Shown here: in pieces, positions 16,937 through 25,566 of the stretch
Position numbering within the stretch: position 1 is the first letter of the stretch
Layout: each line of letters opens with the position of its first letter
Assembly: GCA_022450585.1 (NCBI GenBank)
Contig: JAKUPR010000008.1
Span: 22,321-57,709 of the forward strand
Direction: 5' to 3'
From: Anaerolineales bacterium
GTDB lineage: Bacteria; Chloroflexota; Anaerolineae; Anaerolineales; UBA11657
DNA length: 35,389 bases
Position numbers and translations under genes: made by a program
The notes under the pieces: model-generated
Told to the model about the DNA's origin: nothing
What the model saw: the letters and a program-made list of their open reading frames with translations, nothing else
The model's database searches: none

Positions 16937-17878
16937 TCATCTTCTGCGCGAGCCACCTCTGGCTTTTCTGGCTTGCAGGCGTTTGGCCTTACGACGGCTT
17001 ATTTTCTTCTCAGCTACTTCAGTAGGATTGGATGGTGATACGGCCGGGGGGGATTTGGTTGGGACGTTACTTGTAATGCTAGCAGCCGCTATGGATGGGA
17101 GTGGGATTTCTAGACCCCCTGGTATCCTAAAGTTGTTCCATTCTATTCTTTCACGATTGAGGTACATGTATTGGGCGATAGTAGCAATGTTCGCGGTGAC
17201 GAAATAAATCGAAAGCCCTGATGAGAATTGTAGTGCAAAAAAGGCAAACATCAAAGGCATCATTGTCATCATCGAGCGCTGCATCTGCGCCGATTGGTCT
17301 TTGGGGTCCCCAGCTGGGGGTGTCATCATCTTTTGTTGCATCACTGTTGTTAGGTATACCAGTACCGGAAGAATTGGTATACCTACATCGGGATAGATAG
17401 GTAAATGAAGACGATCCGGTTGACTGAGGTCCATCCAAAGAAAATGTCGATTAACTGGAATCATTTTGTGGAATTCGGGGAACCATGAATCGTACGTAGC
17501 CTGATATAAATCCACCATCTGTAGTGGTGCTGCTGGAATGGCATGGAGAATGGAGCGGTACATGCCAATAAGGATGGGAAACTGGATCAGCATTGGTAAA
17601 CATCCGCCTAGCATGGATGCTGGGCTATAGCCGATTTTCTTGAGCTCCTTTTGCATGCGCTCTGGCTCGCCTTTGTACTGTTCCTGCACACGTTTGATTT
17701 CAGGTTGCATTGCTTGCATTTTTGCTTGCGATTTTTGCTGCTTTGCCGTCAGTGGAATAAGTAATATACGGATTAGCAAAGTAAGGAGAATTAATGAAAG
17801 AACAAAACTGTCACCAAGCCAACCATAGAGCAGCAACAGCGTGTTTGTGAAGGGATATATGATCAGTTGATTCCACAT
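16937..17878 (-). CDS. yidC: Membrane protein insertase YidC
   Basis: YidC/Oxa1 inserts proteins into the cytoplasmic membrane alone or with SecYEG. The protein (313 aa) lacks the large periplasmic P1 domain of Gram-negative YidC and has the shorter Oxa1-type layout. The conserved groove arginine lies in LLTLLIRILLIP (R37). A charged coiled cytoplasmic hairpin follows (KQQKSQAKMQAMQPEIKRVQ). Then come LGGCLPMLIQFPILIGMYR, the helix around VPILPVLVYLTTVMQQKM, and SSGLSIYFVTANI. The Arg/Lys-rich tail (KISRRKAKRLQARKARGG) can contact ribosomes. The lipoprotein gene lies 19 bases upstream and jag follows. Confidence 0.95.
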   Translation of the reverse strand: MWNQLIIYPFTNTLLLLYGWLGDSFVLSLILLTLLIRILLIPLTAKQQKSQAKMQAMQPEIKRVQEQYKGEPERMQKELKKIGYSPASMLGGCLPMLIQFPILIGMYRSILHAIPAAPLQMVDLYQATYDSWFPEFHKMIPVNRHFLWMDLSQPDRLHLPIYPDVGIPILPVLVYLTTVMQQKMMTPPAGDPKDQSAQMQRSMMTMMPLMFAFFALQFSSGLSIYFVTANIATIAQYMYLNRERIEWNNFRIPGGLEIPLPSIAAASITSNVPTKSPPAVSPSNPTEVAEKKISRRKAKRLQARKARGGSRRR

Positions 17879-17897
17879 GGTGAAAAAATGAATATTG

Positions 17898-18986
17898 TTA
17901 ACTGTCCGGCTGGAATTGCCATGCCAACTGGCCAGATTCTTGATGATAGGCCATCATTAGGCTCTCCCCATTCATCGCAGTAACATATACCAGACCGTCT
18001 CGCGCTATGGGGTCGGCGAGCAACCGGTCTGCATTATTGGCATCAACCTGCAGTTCCCAGATCTGATTTCCATTGCGAGCGTTCAGTGCATATAAGTACC
18101 CGCCGTCAGTTACTATGAAGATTATGTCATTGTCGATGGCTGGACTTCCACGCACAGAACTATCCAATTGTTGACTTCGCCAATAGGAGCGGCCGTTTAC
18201 TGCATCCAGTGCATAGACATTGCCGTCTAGGTCCGCAAAGTAGACACTATTGTCAGAGACTGTGGGACTCCCCCAAACCCAACCGTCAGTATCGAAGCGC
18301 CATTTCACGAGGCCAGTCATAGAGTCTATTGCGTAGGCATGTTGGGCTAGTGCTCCGACATATAGCATGCCGTCGGCCAGCGTGGGTGTGTCTGCTAGTG
18401 CCCCGTCAAGTTTTGTTTGCCAGAGTTTAGCACCGCTTTGCATATCCAGGGCCGTAATGTGGTGGTCCATGCTGGGAAGGTACACTCGCTCATTGTCGGT
18501 AGCTGGTGCAGCCCATATCTCTCCATCTGACTCTACTGTCCATGCAGGCAGTCCGCTGGATGGTTGCAGAGCATATAGGGTGTCATCGGCGGCAAAGAAG
18601 AGCATTTTCGAGCTAGCACCTACAGCTGTAGGTGCAGTGCCTGATTTATTCCCCGTGGCGTCAAATCGCCAGAGTTCTTCTCCGGTTTCAACACTCAATG
18701 CAAAGGCATGTTTGTTGTCAGACCCAGCCAGCGCTAAGTTTCCGTTCTCGGCGGGCGCAGAGTAGAGTTGATTAGTGGTGCGGTCGCCTTTGCCTTCATG
18801 AGGAAACTGCCAGCGTAACATTCCGTTCTCTGGTGAGAGAGCGTAGATGGCTGTGTTGTTTGACACCATCAATGTGTCTTCTCCTAGCGTGGCGTTAGGC
18901 CATGAAGTTGCTGGTAGTGCGCCGCCACATGCAGTCAGAAGCATTCCAGTCAATACGACAATCCCAATAATTTTATTACCAGTCAT
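17898..18986 (-). CDS. PQQ-type beta-propeller lipoprotein (BamB-like)
   Basis: This is a predicted exported lipoprotein. A signal peptide ends in the lipobox LTAC, with lipidated Cys20. The rest is a run of about seven to eight propeller blades repeating ...VYALD...G...W.... Examples are [48 protein letters not shown] and [16 protein letters not shown]. The fold is shared by BamB and by quinoprotein dehydrogenases; I see no PQQ-binding dehydrogenase extension, so an adhesion or assembly role is likelier than redox catalysis. Its ATG overlaps the yidD stop (ATGA) and yidC follows 19 bases later, so it is embedded in the insertase operon. It may help fold or assemble YidC clients outside the membrane, which is inference. 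Confidence 0.85.
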   Translation of the reverse strand: MTGNKIIGIVVLTGMLLTACGGALPATSWPNATLGEDTLMVSNNTAIYALSPENGMLRWQFPHEGKGDRTTNQLYSAPAENGNLALAGSDNKHAFALSVETGEELWRFDATGNKSGTAPTAVGASSKMLFFAADDTLYALQPSSGLPAWTVESDGEIWAAPATDNERVYLPSMDHHITALDMQSGAKLWQTKLDGALADTPTLADGMLYVGALAQHAYAIDSMTGLVKWRFDTDGWVWGSPTVSDNSVYFADLDGNVYALDAVNGRSYWRSQQLDSSVRGSPAIDNDIIFIVTDGGYLYALNARNGNQIWELQVDANNADRLLADPIARDGLVYVTAMNGESLMMAYHQESGQLAWQFQPDS

Positions 18987-19240
18987 GGAACAAACTCTGG
19001 TCGGTTGGTGGTACCGGTATCTCTGTAAGATTCGGGAACCGGATCGTAACCACCAGGGTTAAACGGGTGACAACGTAATATTCGTTTGGCACCGAGCAGA
19101 GAACCTTGAAGTAGACCATGTCCAAGTATGGCGCTGTAGACATAATGGGAGCAGCTTGGTTGAAAGCGGCAGCTGCGGGGTAGAAGGGGTGAAATGCACC
19201 CTTGGTAAATTTTAATGATGTTGAGCAGAATCTTGCTCAT
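18983..19240 (-). CDS. yidD: Membrane protein insertion efficiency factor YidD
   Basis: YidD is a small protein with an amphipathic helix that assists YidC-dependent membrane insertion. The family pattern is clear: [20 protein letters not shown], then [10 protein letters not shown], then a [20 protein letters not shown] stretch ending in PGGYDPVP. All conserved cysteines are present. Length (85 aa) is typical. The ATG directly abuts the rnpA stop (TAGATG), and the stop overlaps the next gene by four bases, so the genes are tightly coupled. Confidence 0.96.
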   Translation of the reverse strand: MSKILLNIIKIYQGCISPLLPRSCRFQPSCSHYVYSAILGHGLLQGSLLGAKRILRCHPFNPGGYDPVPESYRDTGTTNRPEFVP

Positions 19241-19576
19241 CTAATCTTCGCTGTGCAACAAACCTGCACGCAACAATAGCTCAGTAACCGCTTCACTCAG
19301 TGTCTGTGCACTACAATCCAGAATGGGTCTGCGGGTTACAAACACAAGATCCCACCCGGAGGTGATACGGGTGCTCTGAGTGTTCAGTTCCGCTCGCATC
19401 CGGCGCTTGGCGTGATTACGTTGCACTGCGCCTCCCACGCTTTTGCTGGCTACTAATCCTATGCGGGTGTGGGTCAACCCGTTGCTTCTTGCCAGCAGAA
19501 CAATTAGCGGGTGCGCCCACGATTTTCCTGTGCGTCGCACCCGCTGGAAGTCGTTCCGACTGCGCAGCCGAATCAT
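19241..19576 (-). CDS. rnpA: Ribonuclease P protein component
   Basis: RnpA is the basic protein subunit of RNase P, which matures tRNA 5' ends. The 111-aa product begins IRLRSRNDFQRVRRTGKSW, contains the strand LIVLLARSNG and ends the RNA-contact region with the family signature QRNHAKRRMRAEL (residues 52-64). Length is normal. The gene lies 21 bases after rpmH and directly abuts yidD. Confidence 0.96.
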   Translation of the reverse strand: MIRLRSRNDFQRVRRTGKSWAHPLIVLLARSNGLTHTRIGLVASKSVGGAVQRNHAKRRMRAELNTQSTRITSGWDLVFVTRRPILDCSAQTLSEAVTELLLRAGLLHSED

Positions 19577-19597
19577 TGCCGTGATTCTTTCGCCGCA

Positions 19598-19813
19598 TTA
19601 TCCCCGCTTCTTATTGCGAGAGGAACTGCCGCTTTTTGTACCGTTCCAGTCTACATGTGGTTTCACATGCACTCGTTGGGGCGCGAGCACGCTTCGCCCC
19701 CTACGACGCCGGGACTTTAGCACCTTGCGGCCACCCGCAGTGGTCATGCGTTTTCGGAATCCATGTACTCGAGCGCGGCGACGAATTTTTGGCTGGTAGG
19801 TCCTTTTTGGCAT
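19598..19813 (-). CDS. rpmH: Large ribosomal subunit protein bL34 with C-terminal extension
   Basis: bL34 is a small basic protein of the 50S subunit. The start [20 protein letters not shown] and the following [20 protein letters not shown] are classic. Bacterial bL34 normally ends at 44-47 residues, at about this point (position 45). Here the frame continues for some 26 more residues, to 71 in total, with a basic, Ser- and Asn-rich tail ([19 protein letters not shown]). The extension looks real because the frame stays open and rnpA starts 21 bases after the stop. It is first in the rpmH-rnpA-yidD-lipoprotein-yidC-jag operon. Confidence 0.94.
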   Translation of the reverse strand: MPKRTYQPKIRRRARVHGFRKRMTTAGGRKVLKSRRRRGRSVLAPQRVHVKPHVDWNGTKSGSSSRNKKRG

Positions 19814-19928
19814 CAGATTTCCTTACATAAAAGTGCGGCTCGACGTGCCATACCTGCAACGCGTCGGCCGCGGGAAATTATCACTAGATGTTGTCTGCTT
19901 TCGGACTTGCACGTTTGCAGAAGCACAG

Positions 19929-19957
19929 ATTATACCTGAGTACTTCTGGGTGGTCAA
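19929..19957 (-). promoter_or_regulatory. Promoter of the rpmH operon
   Basis: TTGACC (19957-19952), a spacer of exactly 17 bases and TATAAT (19934-19929) read on the minus strand. The expected start near 19922 gives a leader of about 109 bases before rpmH. That is long enough for a regulatory structure, but I see no clear one. The promoter begins only about 24 bases after the stop codon of the MscS gene. Confidence 0.78.
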
Positions 19958-19980
19958 ATTCTAGACGGGGTCCTCCTAAT

Positions 19981-21102
19981 TTAATCTACATCACCAGTTT
20001 CAATTGCGTTTAGACCAGACGATTTGGTTCGTGGCGATTCCTGTGTTTCTCGAACGATGCGAATTTCACGCTGTGGGAAAGGAATCAAGATATCCGCCTT
20101 GCGCAAAGAGTTGTATACGGCTGAGTTTACCAGATCGAACATTCTCCGCGTTTCAATGAAATTCTCAATCCACCAACGTAGTCGAAATATCAACGCGGAG
20201 TCACCGAAATTCAGAAACAGGGCGTCTATGGGTCGATCCGTCAGGACTCCTGGTACGCTGCGGATTGCGTCTACGAGTGTCTCTCGTGCAAAATCCAGAT
20301 TCGTTCCATACGCAACGCCCACTTCCATCTCGATGCGGTAATATGTGTCTGGGAAAGAGTGATTGACGACGAGGCTCTTCTCGATCACTGAGTTTGGCAC
20401 GATAACAGTACGGTTGTCGCGTGTGTGAATGCGTGTGCTGCGTAAGCCTATATCTACTACGTCGCCCCATGTGTTAAGGTCTCGGATTTCGATGCGGTCC
20501 CCGATGCGGAAGGGACGATCAATCATTATAAGAATGCCACTTATAGTATCTGAAAGGGCAGCTTGTGCAGCTAGAGCTATTGCTAGAGATCCAATGCCAA
20601 GTGTGGCGACTAGAGCACTAACGTCGATATTGAAACGGCCAAGGAGGATTATCAGGGCTATGCCACCCAAAATGGTAAGAATCAGTCGTCTAAGCAAGGG
20701 CAGTGCTTGCGCCGCAAGCTTGGTGTCTGCTCTGTCAGAGCGATTCTCCGAAAACCATTCGAAGAACGATGTTACTAGACGCCATGCAATAACCACTGTG
20801 AGCACGAGATATGCAAGAAAAAAGAATTGGCTCCAGAAGGGGCTCATTGCAGATGGAATGAAAGTTAGTCTGGTAAGCGCCCAATGTGCAGCAGCTACAA
20901 ATAATAACGCATACAGGGGTCCGCGGGCAGCGGGAATCATGGCGTCATCTAGCGTGTTCTCAGTACGCCCTATGACGTTGTGTACAATGCGTCCTAGCCA
21001 GGCACTCATCAGCTTCCGTCCTATTGTTGGTACCAACAAGAGAACCAGAACCGAAAGCCCAATGTTTAGCCACTGTGTGGCGTTAAGTCCCCAGAAATTC
21101 AT
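19981..21102 (-). CDS. MscS-family mechanosensitive ion channel
   Basis: This is a small-conductance mechanosensitive channel that opens under membrane tension to relieve osmotic shock. About four N-terminal spans (residues ~10-28, 62-80, 92-112, 135-155) precede the pore helix VSALVATLGIGSLAIALAAQAALSD, with the Gly/Ala packing typical of MscS TM3. The beta domain follows (DRPFRIGDRIEI...WGDVVDIGLRSTRI...NRTVIVPNS). A C-terminal alpha/beta domain and a short polar tail complete it. Length (373 aa) fits MscS rather than the giant MscK or MscM forms. The gene stands alone upstream of rpmH. Confidence 0.93.
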   Translation of the reverse strand: MNFWGLNATQWLNIGLSVLVLLLVPTIGRKLMSAWLGRIVHNVIGRTENTLDDAMIPAARGPLYALLFVAAAHWALTRLTFIPSAMSPFWSQFFFLAYLVLTVVIAWRLVTSFFEWFSENRSDRADTKLAAQALPLLRRLILTILGGIALIILLGRFNIDVSALVATLGIGSLAIALAAQAALSDTISGILIMIDRPFRIGDRIEIRDLNTWGDVVDIGLRSTRIHTRDNRTVIVPNSVIEKSLVVNHSFPDTYYRIEMEVGVAYGTNLDFARETLVDAIRSVPGVLTDRPIDALFLNFGDSALIFRLRWWIENFIETRRMFDLVNSAVYNSLRKADILIPFPQREIRIVRETQESPRTKSSGLNAIETGDVD

Positions 21103-21149
21103 CGAATGGTTGCTGCGCGCTCACAATTTGCAATGTAGATAGTCCGCAT

Positions 21150-21155
21150 ATTATA
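21150..21155 (-). promoter_or_regulatory. Candidate -10 of the MscS gene
   Basis: A perfect TATAAT reads on the minus strand at 21155-21150, about 48 bases before the MscS start codon. The -35 region has no clear match. The gap 21156-21380 shows no further gene. Confidence 0.4.
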
Positions 21156-21380
21156 CTGGCAAATGTTTTCTCACTGATGGAGATGCTGTATGACACTGCA
21201 CCAATCGTAGTATGATTGTTGTGATGAACTTATAGGACATCAGGGGATTGGTTCTCCAGTGAGAGATGGGTCAATGATGTACTATGCGTTACATGATGAT
21301 CAGGTTCACGGCCTGGGGTATAGAGGCGTGTTACATATGGAATATGAGTTGATTAAATTCGACCAGTTTGGAGAATTACA

Positions 21381-22757
21381 ATGACTGGCATTCAGGATAC
21401 CATTGATTACATACGAGCTCATCGTGAGCAGTCGATGCAAAGTCTAATGCAGCTTTGCTCTATTCCGAGTATCTCCACTCTTTCTGACCACAGGCCAGAT
21501 ATGGAAAGTGCTGTGGATTGGGTGGTTGAAAGGATGAGTGCTGTCGGTTTGAACGGGGTGCGTGTGCTGCCGACGGGCGGTTACCCGGTTGTTTATGGCG
21601 AAAATCTGGGTGCCGACGGGCAGCCTACGGTTTTGATTTATGGGCATTACGATGTGCAACCAGATGATCCAATTGAAGAATGGCTATCTCCCCCCTTCCA
21701 ACCAACCCTTCGCGGAGAGAATCTGTATGCGCGCGGAGCGTCAGATAACAAGGGTCAGATTGCGGGTGTATTTGCAGCGCTCGAGGCTTGGTCACAGGCG
21801 GGTGGAGGCATACCTGTGAACATCAAGATGATGATTGAAGGTGAGGAGGAAGTGGGTTCGCCCAACTTGGCATCTTGTATCAAAGAGCGAATAGATTTAT
21901 TAGCATCCGATTTTTGTATGAATACAGACTCGGGTATCTTACGCGCGGATCAACCTAGCATAGTATACGGTTTGCGTGGTCTGGCGTATTTCGAACTCTG
22001 GGTGCATGGTCCGAAATCAGATTTGCACTCCGGAATGTTCGGTGGTGCCGTACATAACCCAGCTAACGTGCTCTGTGATTTGATAGCAGGAATGCATGAT
22101 GATGATGGGAGAGTCAACTTGCCTGATTTCTACGACCTAGTATTGCCTGTATCCGATGCAGAAAGGGCCGCATTGGCAAATCTGCCGTACGATGACGAAT
22201 CCTTCCGCATTAGCGCAGCTGATCCACCACATCTTTTCGGGGAGACTGGATACTCTTCCGTAGAGCGTATCGGCGTGCGCCCATCACTTGACGTAAATGG
22301 TATTTATTCTGGTTTTATCGGCGAGGGTAGCAAAACCGTACTCCCAGCTAAGGCCATGGCTAAGATTTCCATGCGTTTGGTTCCTAATCAAAATCCAGAT
22401 GACGTTGCATGTAGTCTAGATGAGTATCTGCGTGGACATGCACCGGAAACTGTGCGATGGGAGTTGAAGAAGTTAGCTCACGCAAGTCCAGTGGTCGTCA
22501 ATCGCGAATGTGTAGGTGTGCTCGCGGCCACAGATGCGCTTGAGACAGTCTTCGGTGTAGCTCCTGTGTTCATGCGCATGGGTGGCACTGTTCCAGTTGT
22601 TAGCATTCTAAGTGACGTGCTAGGGATTGACACTGTAATGCTTGGATTCGCGCTTGAAGATGATGGTATCCATGGACCAAATGAGAAGTTACACATGCCA
22701 ACTTTTTATCGCGGCGTGGAAACATACGCCAATTTTTTCGCCAATCTGGCGACTTGA
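21381..22757 (+). CDS. M20-family dipeptidase (CNDP/DapE/ArgE superfamily)
   Basis: This is a cytosolic di-zinc metallopeptidase of clan MH. Metal and catalytic motifs are in order: LIYGHYDVQP (ligand H89, catalytic D91), ARGASDNKG (bridging D122), and MIEGEEEVGSPN (Glu pair near 155-156). A DTD-like zinc site follows in CMNTDSG, and a C-terminal His lies in HGPNEKLHMP. The dimerisation 'lid' domain lies between about residues 200 and 370. Length (458 aa) and the YGHYDVQPxDP signature match the dipeptidase/carboxypeptidase branch rather than DapE itself. TTGGAGA precedes the ATG. Substrates are probably dipeptides, but specificity cannot be read. It appears to be monocistronic. Confidence 0.92.
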   Translation: MTGIQDTIDYIRAHREQSMQSLMQLCSIPSISTLSDHRPDMESAVDWVVERMSAVGLNGVRVLPTGGYPVVYGENLGADGQPTVLIYGHYDVQPDDPIEEWLSPPFQPTLRGENLYARGASDNKGQIAGVFAALEAWSQAGGGIPVNIKMMIEGEEEVGSPNLASCIKERIDLLASDFCMNTDSGILRADQPSIVYGLRGLAYFELWVHGPKSDLHSGMFGGAVHNPANVLCDLIAGMHDDDGRVNLPDFYDLVLPVSDAERAALANLPYDDESFRISAADPPHLFGETGYSSVERIGVRPSLDVNGIYSGFIGEGSKTVLPAKAMAKISMRLVPNQNPDDVACSLDEYLRGHAPETVRWELKKLAHASPVVVNRECVGVLAATDALETVFGVAPVFMRMGGTVPVVSILSDVLGIDTVMLGFALEDDGIHGPNEKLHMPTFYRGVETYANFFANLAT

Positions 22758-22825
22758 TTTTCAGTTGTACTGGATCTTTTAAACAGCATGGTTTTGTTGG
22801 CTCAATTTCCATGTGCTCGGTGCTA

Positions 22826-22838
22826 ATGATATAATCGC
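22826..22838 (+). promoter_or_regulatory. Extended -10 promoter of the PP2C/response-regulator operon
   Basis: ATGATATAATCGC with TATAAT at 22830-22835 is identical over 13 bases to the promoter at 4596-4608. GGTGC also lies just upstream in both. It falls inside the 5' extension of the PP2C frame, so the true start codon must be downstream of it. Confidence 0.55.
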
Positions 22839-22854
22839 TTACTCAGGTGATGTT

Positions 22855-23751
22855 TTGAAGTGGTCAATCCCGTTTTTTGGGTCACGTGTTAAGGATCCCC
22901 TGCGTTGGGATTTGGACCGGCGTTTGCAGGTTGGCCGGGCCACATCCCATGCCGCTATTAGCGGTTCACCGCCTTTTCAGGTAGGACATTCTCAGAGCAT
23001 TGGTTTGGTACGAACACACAATGAAGATTCTATTTTAGCGCTTAGCGGTGCTATGTCGGGTAAGGGTTCAGCCCCGGATTTTGGCCTTTTTTTGGTCGCG
23101 GATGGTATGGGTGGTCATCGCAAAGGTGAACGTGCTAGTGCAATTGCGACTCAGGCTGTGGCTCGAGAGATAGGTGGTTATGTATTTGCAGATCTATTAG
23201 AGAAAACTCTGGACTTTACGAATATGACGAGGTTTGAGAAGTTGATGCAAATTGCATTGCAAAGGTGCAACGAAAATGTAACTGCCGCGGTGCCTTCCGG
23301 TGGGACTACTGTGACCGCTGCTATGTTGCTAGGTGGCTATGCAATCATTGGGCATGTTGGGGACAGCCGCGCCTATCTTCTAGACGATGGGAATATTATT
23401 CAACTAACGACTGACCATTCGCTTGTCCAACGCTTGCAGGATTTGGGTGAAATCACGGCACAAGAGGCTGTAAATCACCCGCAACGCAATGTTTTATTGC
23501 GTGCGGTGGGTCAAGAGAATGGGCTGCAGGCTGACGTTACTCGTCACTCGTTACGGCCGGGTGCGCGGCTGCTTTTGTGCTCTGATGGTCTGTGGGGTTC
23601 TCTGGATGACGATTATATGCAGGAGATCATATCGCATAGTGTGGACGTACAGGATGCGTGCGATAGCCTGGTGACAGCGGCAAACCGTGCCGGTGGGCCT
23701 GACAACATCACGACAGTCTTGGTGCAATATAACTACAATTCCGATGACTAA
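22855..23751 (+). CDS. PP2C-family serine/threonine phosphatase
   Basis: This is a metal-dependent (PPM/PP2C) phosphatase of the bacterial PrpC/Stp type that removes phosphate from Ser/Thr residues. Motifs in order: [33 protein letters not shown] (metal-ligand Asp), [44 protein letters not shown] and [11 protein letters not shown]. All expected metal-binding aspartates are present. The frame is open to a GTG at 22813, but a promoter lies at 22826-22838. I therefore prefer the TTG at 22855, preceded by AGGTGA (22845-22850), giving 298 aa. The stop overlaps the response-regulator start by eight bases. No Ser/Thr kinase gene is adjacent. Confidence 0.88.
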   Translation: MKWSIPFFGSRVKDPLRWDLDRRLQVGRATSHAAISGSPPFQVGHSQSIGLVRTHNEDSILALSGAMSGKGSAPDFGLFLVADGMGGHRKGERASAIATQAVAREIGGYVFADLLEKTLDFTNMTRFEKLMQIALQRCNENVTAAVPSGGTTVTAAMLLGGYAIIGHVGDSRAYLLDDGNIIQLTTDHSLVQRLQDLGEITAQEAVNHPQRNVLLRAVGQENGLQADVTRHSLRPGARLLLCSDGLWGSLDDDYMQEIISHSVDVQDACDSLVTAANRAGGPDNITTVLVQYNYNSDD

Positions 23752-24487
23752 CACTGGAGCACATCGCCGTGGACGTCGTATTCTAGTTGTAGATGATGAG
23801 CAACGAATGATACGCTTCATTCGCATGAATCTGGACTTGGAAGGATTCTCGGTGCACGAGGCATATGATGGCAAAGATGCTCTTAACCAGATGCGGAAAG
23901 TGATGCCGGACCTTGTGATCTTAGACGTCATGATGCCGAAGTTGGACGGTTTTGAAACCTTGGCAATGCTACGGGAAATATCAAGCGTCCCGGTAATTAT
24001 GTTAACTGCGCGTGGCGATGAAGATGATAGAGTGCGTGGGTTAGAGTTGGGAGCTGATGATTATGTTACTAAGCCGTTCAGTCCGCGGGAATTGGTCAGT
24101 CGGGTGCGAGCTGTGCTTCGCAGGGTAGATCCGCCGGAAGCATCGGGAGGAGCACCCATAGAAGTAGATGAGCGCTTGCGTGTTGATTTTGATCGTCACG
24201 AGGTCTTTGTTGAGGGTGAACTGGTGAAATTGCGGCCTACTGAGTACCGTCTTCTTTACCATTTAGTACAGAATGCAGGATGGGTGGTGCCACATGACCA
24301 GCTCTTAGCTAAAGTGTGGGGTTATGAATACCAGACTGAAACCCATTACCTGCGCTTGTATGTGAATTACCTGAGAGAAAAACTAGAGAAGGATCCTGGC
24401 GACCCAAAATACATTCTCACTGAGCGTGGGATGGGGTACCGTTTTGTTGATTACAAGCGTCTCCGTGAAGCCGCCAAAAACAGATGA
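23744..24487 (+). CDS. OmpR/PhoB-type response regulator
   Basis: This is a two-component DNA-binding regulator (247 aa from the ATG at 23744). The receiver domain shows the acidic pair in ILVVDDEQ (D17, D18), the phosphoacceptor in [13 protein letters not shown] (D61), MLTARGD and the invariant Lys in [12 protein letters not shown]. The C-terminal winged helix (about 140-240) contains [45 protein letters not shown] and [11 protein letters not shown]. The ATG lies inside the end of the PP2C gene, so the two are translationally coupled. No histidine kinase is adjacent; the cognate kinase must be elsewhere, or this is an orphan. The gene is convergent with lysK. Confidence 0.93.
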   Translation: MTNTGAHRRGRRILVVDDEQRMIRFIRMNLDLEGFSVHEAYDGKDALNQMRKVMPDLVILDVMMPKLDGFETLAMLREISSVPVIMLTARGDEDDRVRGLELGADDYVTKPFSPRELVSRVRAVLRRVDPPEASGGAPIEVDERLRVDFDRHEVFVEGELVKLRPTEYRLLYHLVQNAGWVVPHDQLLAKVWGYEYQTETHYLRLYVNYLREKLEKDPGDPKYILTERGMGYRFVDYKRLREAAKNR

Positions 24488-24505
24488 TTGTGAAAGTGTT
24501 GACGT

Positions 24506-25543
24506 CTATTTCTTCAGTAGTTGTCCTGATGTTCCTAGCCGCTCGATAATATCTCTAATTACTACAATACTACGACGAAACTCTGACAACGACACATGTT
24601 CGTCAGGAGTGTGGTCCAGGCTTGAATCTCCGGGTCCATAGGCTATAGTGGGGCATCCCCAGGTAGGAGCCACTATGTTCATGTCTGAAGTACCGGTTTT
24701 TAGCAAGAAGCGTGGTTTGCCACCCTCGGTACGTATTGATGCGAGTGCGGAGCGTACGAGGCCTGTGTTCTTTGGAGCGCGATAAGCGGGCACTGCAGCC
24801 GCCAACGATTCGATCGCAATGTCATTACCAATTAGATCGCGAATCTGTGAATCCATCTCTGGTACGGATAATCCCTCTGGTAACCGGAATGTCACTTGTA
24901 GCTGTGCGTGTTCAACTATACCGTCACTATCTGAATGCATGGTACGCAGTGTGGGCGTCAACTTCTCAAATGTCATAGACCGACCCTGATTGAACTCGTT
25001 GGTCCAAGTCACGATTTTGTCCCAAGCGGTGACTGTAGTCTCACATACGCCCGTCTTTTTACTTGCTGGATGAGCCACGTCTGACGTAGCAGTAAGCATG
25101 TATGTCACTGACCCCTTGTATCCAAGCGTTACTTGGTCCCACCCACTTGGCTCTCCGATAATTAATGCATCAGGCTTTGGGAAATGTTCGCGCAGGTGGG
25201 AGGCGCCTGCAGAATTTCCTTCTTCGTGAACTGCGCCCACAACAGTGATTCGTATATTTTGGTTTGTGCACTGAGATGCAGCTGCGACGAACGCCGCTAG
25301 CGGCCCTTTAGCATCTACTGCGCCTCGGCCAAAAAGAAGGTCTCCCTGCTTCCGAACTGGTAATTTGCCAGGGACAGTGTCTATGTGCCCCAACAAAAGA
25401 ACATGTTGTTCTCCCGAGCCGATGCGACCTATTGCGTTGCCAGCAGGGTCAATTTCAGCTTGAAATCCAGTGTTCTCCATCTGCTCGGTTAGATAGCCCA
25501 CAGCTTCACCTTCGGAGTAAGTGGGACTGTATATTTCCATCAA
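24506..25543 (-). CDS. lysK: [LysW]-lysine hydrolase
   Basis: This M20-family zinc hydrolase is the last step of the carrier-bound pathway: it cleaves the bond between LysW and lysine, releasing lysine. Motifs are VLLLGHIDTVPG (His and Asp), GRGAVDAKGPLAAF, VHEEGNSAGA (catalytic Glu pair), IIGEPSGWDQVTLGYKG and the C-terminal GPGDSSLDHTPDEHV. It is last in the lysine operon, which separates it from ArgE/DapE relatives. The start is unclear. The longest frame with a usual codon begins TTG-ATG at 25543/25540, immediately before IYSPTYSEGEAV, about ten residues short of the expected first helix. Upstream in frame lies ATA (25570) overlapping the hicdh stop as ATAA, with GGAGAGA correctly placed. 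Confidence 0.9.
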   Translation of the reverse strand: MMEIYSPTYSEGEAVGYLTEQMENTGFQAEIDPAGNAIGRIGSGEQHVLLLGHIDTVPGKLPVRKQGDLLFGRGAVDAKGPLAAFVAAASQCTNQNIRITVVGAVHEEGNSAGASHLREHFPKPDALIIGEPSGWDQVTLGYKGSVTYMLTATSDVAHPASKKTGVCETTVTAWDKIVTWTNEFNQGRSMTFEKLTPTLRTMHSDSDGIVEHAQLQVTFRLPEGLSVPEMDSQIRDLIGNDIAIESLAAAVPAYRAPKNTGLVRSALASIRTEGGKPRFLLKTGTSDMNIVAPTWGCPTIAYGPGDSSLDHTPDEHVSLSEFRRSIVVIRDIIERLGTSGQLLKK

Positions 25544-25566
25544 ACCGATGAGCAGTTTTTCAGCGT

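Noticed and set aside
19814-19928. Replication origin or DnaA boxes next to rpmH
   Set aside because: The rpmH-parAB block is often near oriC, but I found no TTATCCACA-type box in the gap, and dnaA is not adjacent. A MscS gene occupies the usual dnaA position.
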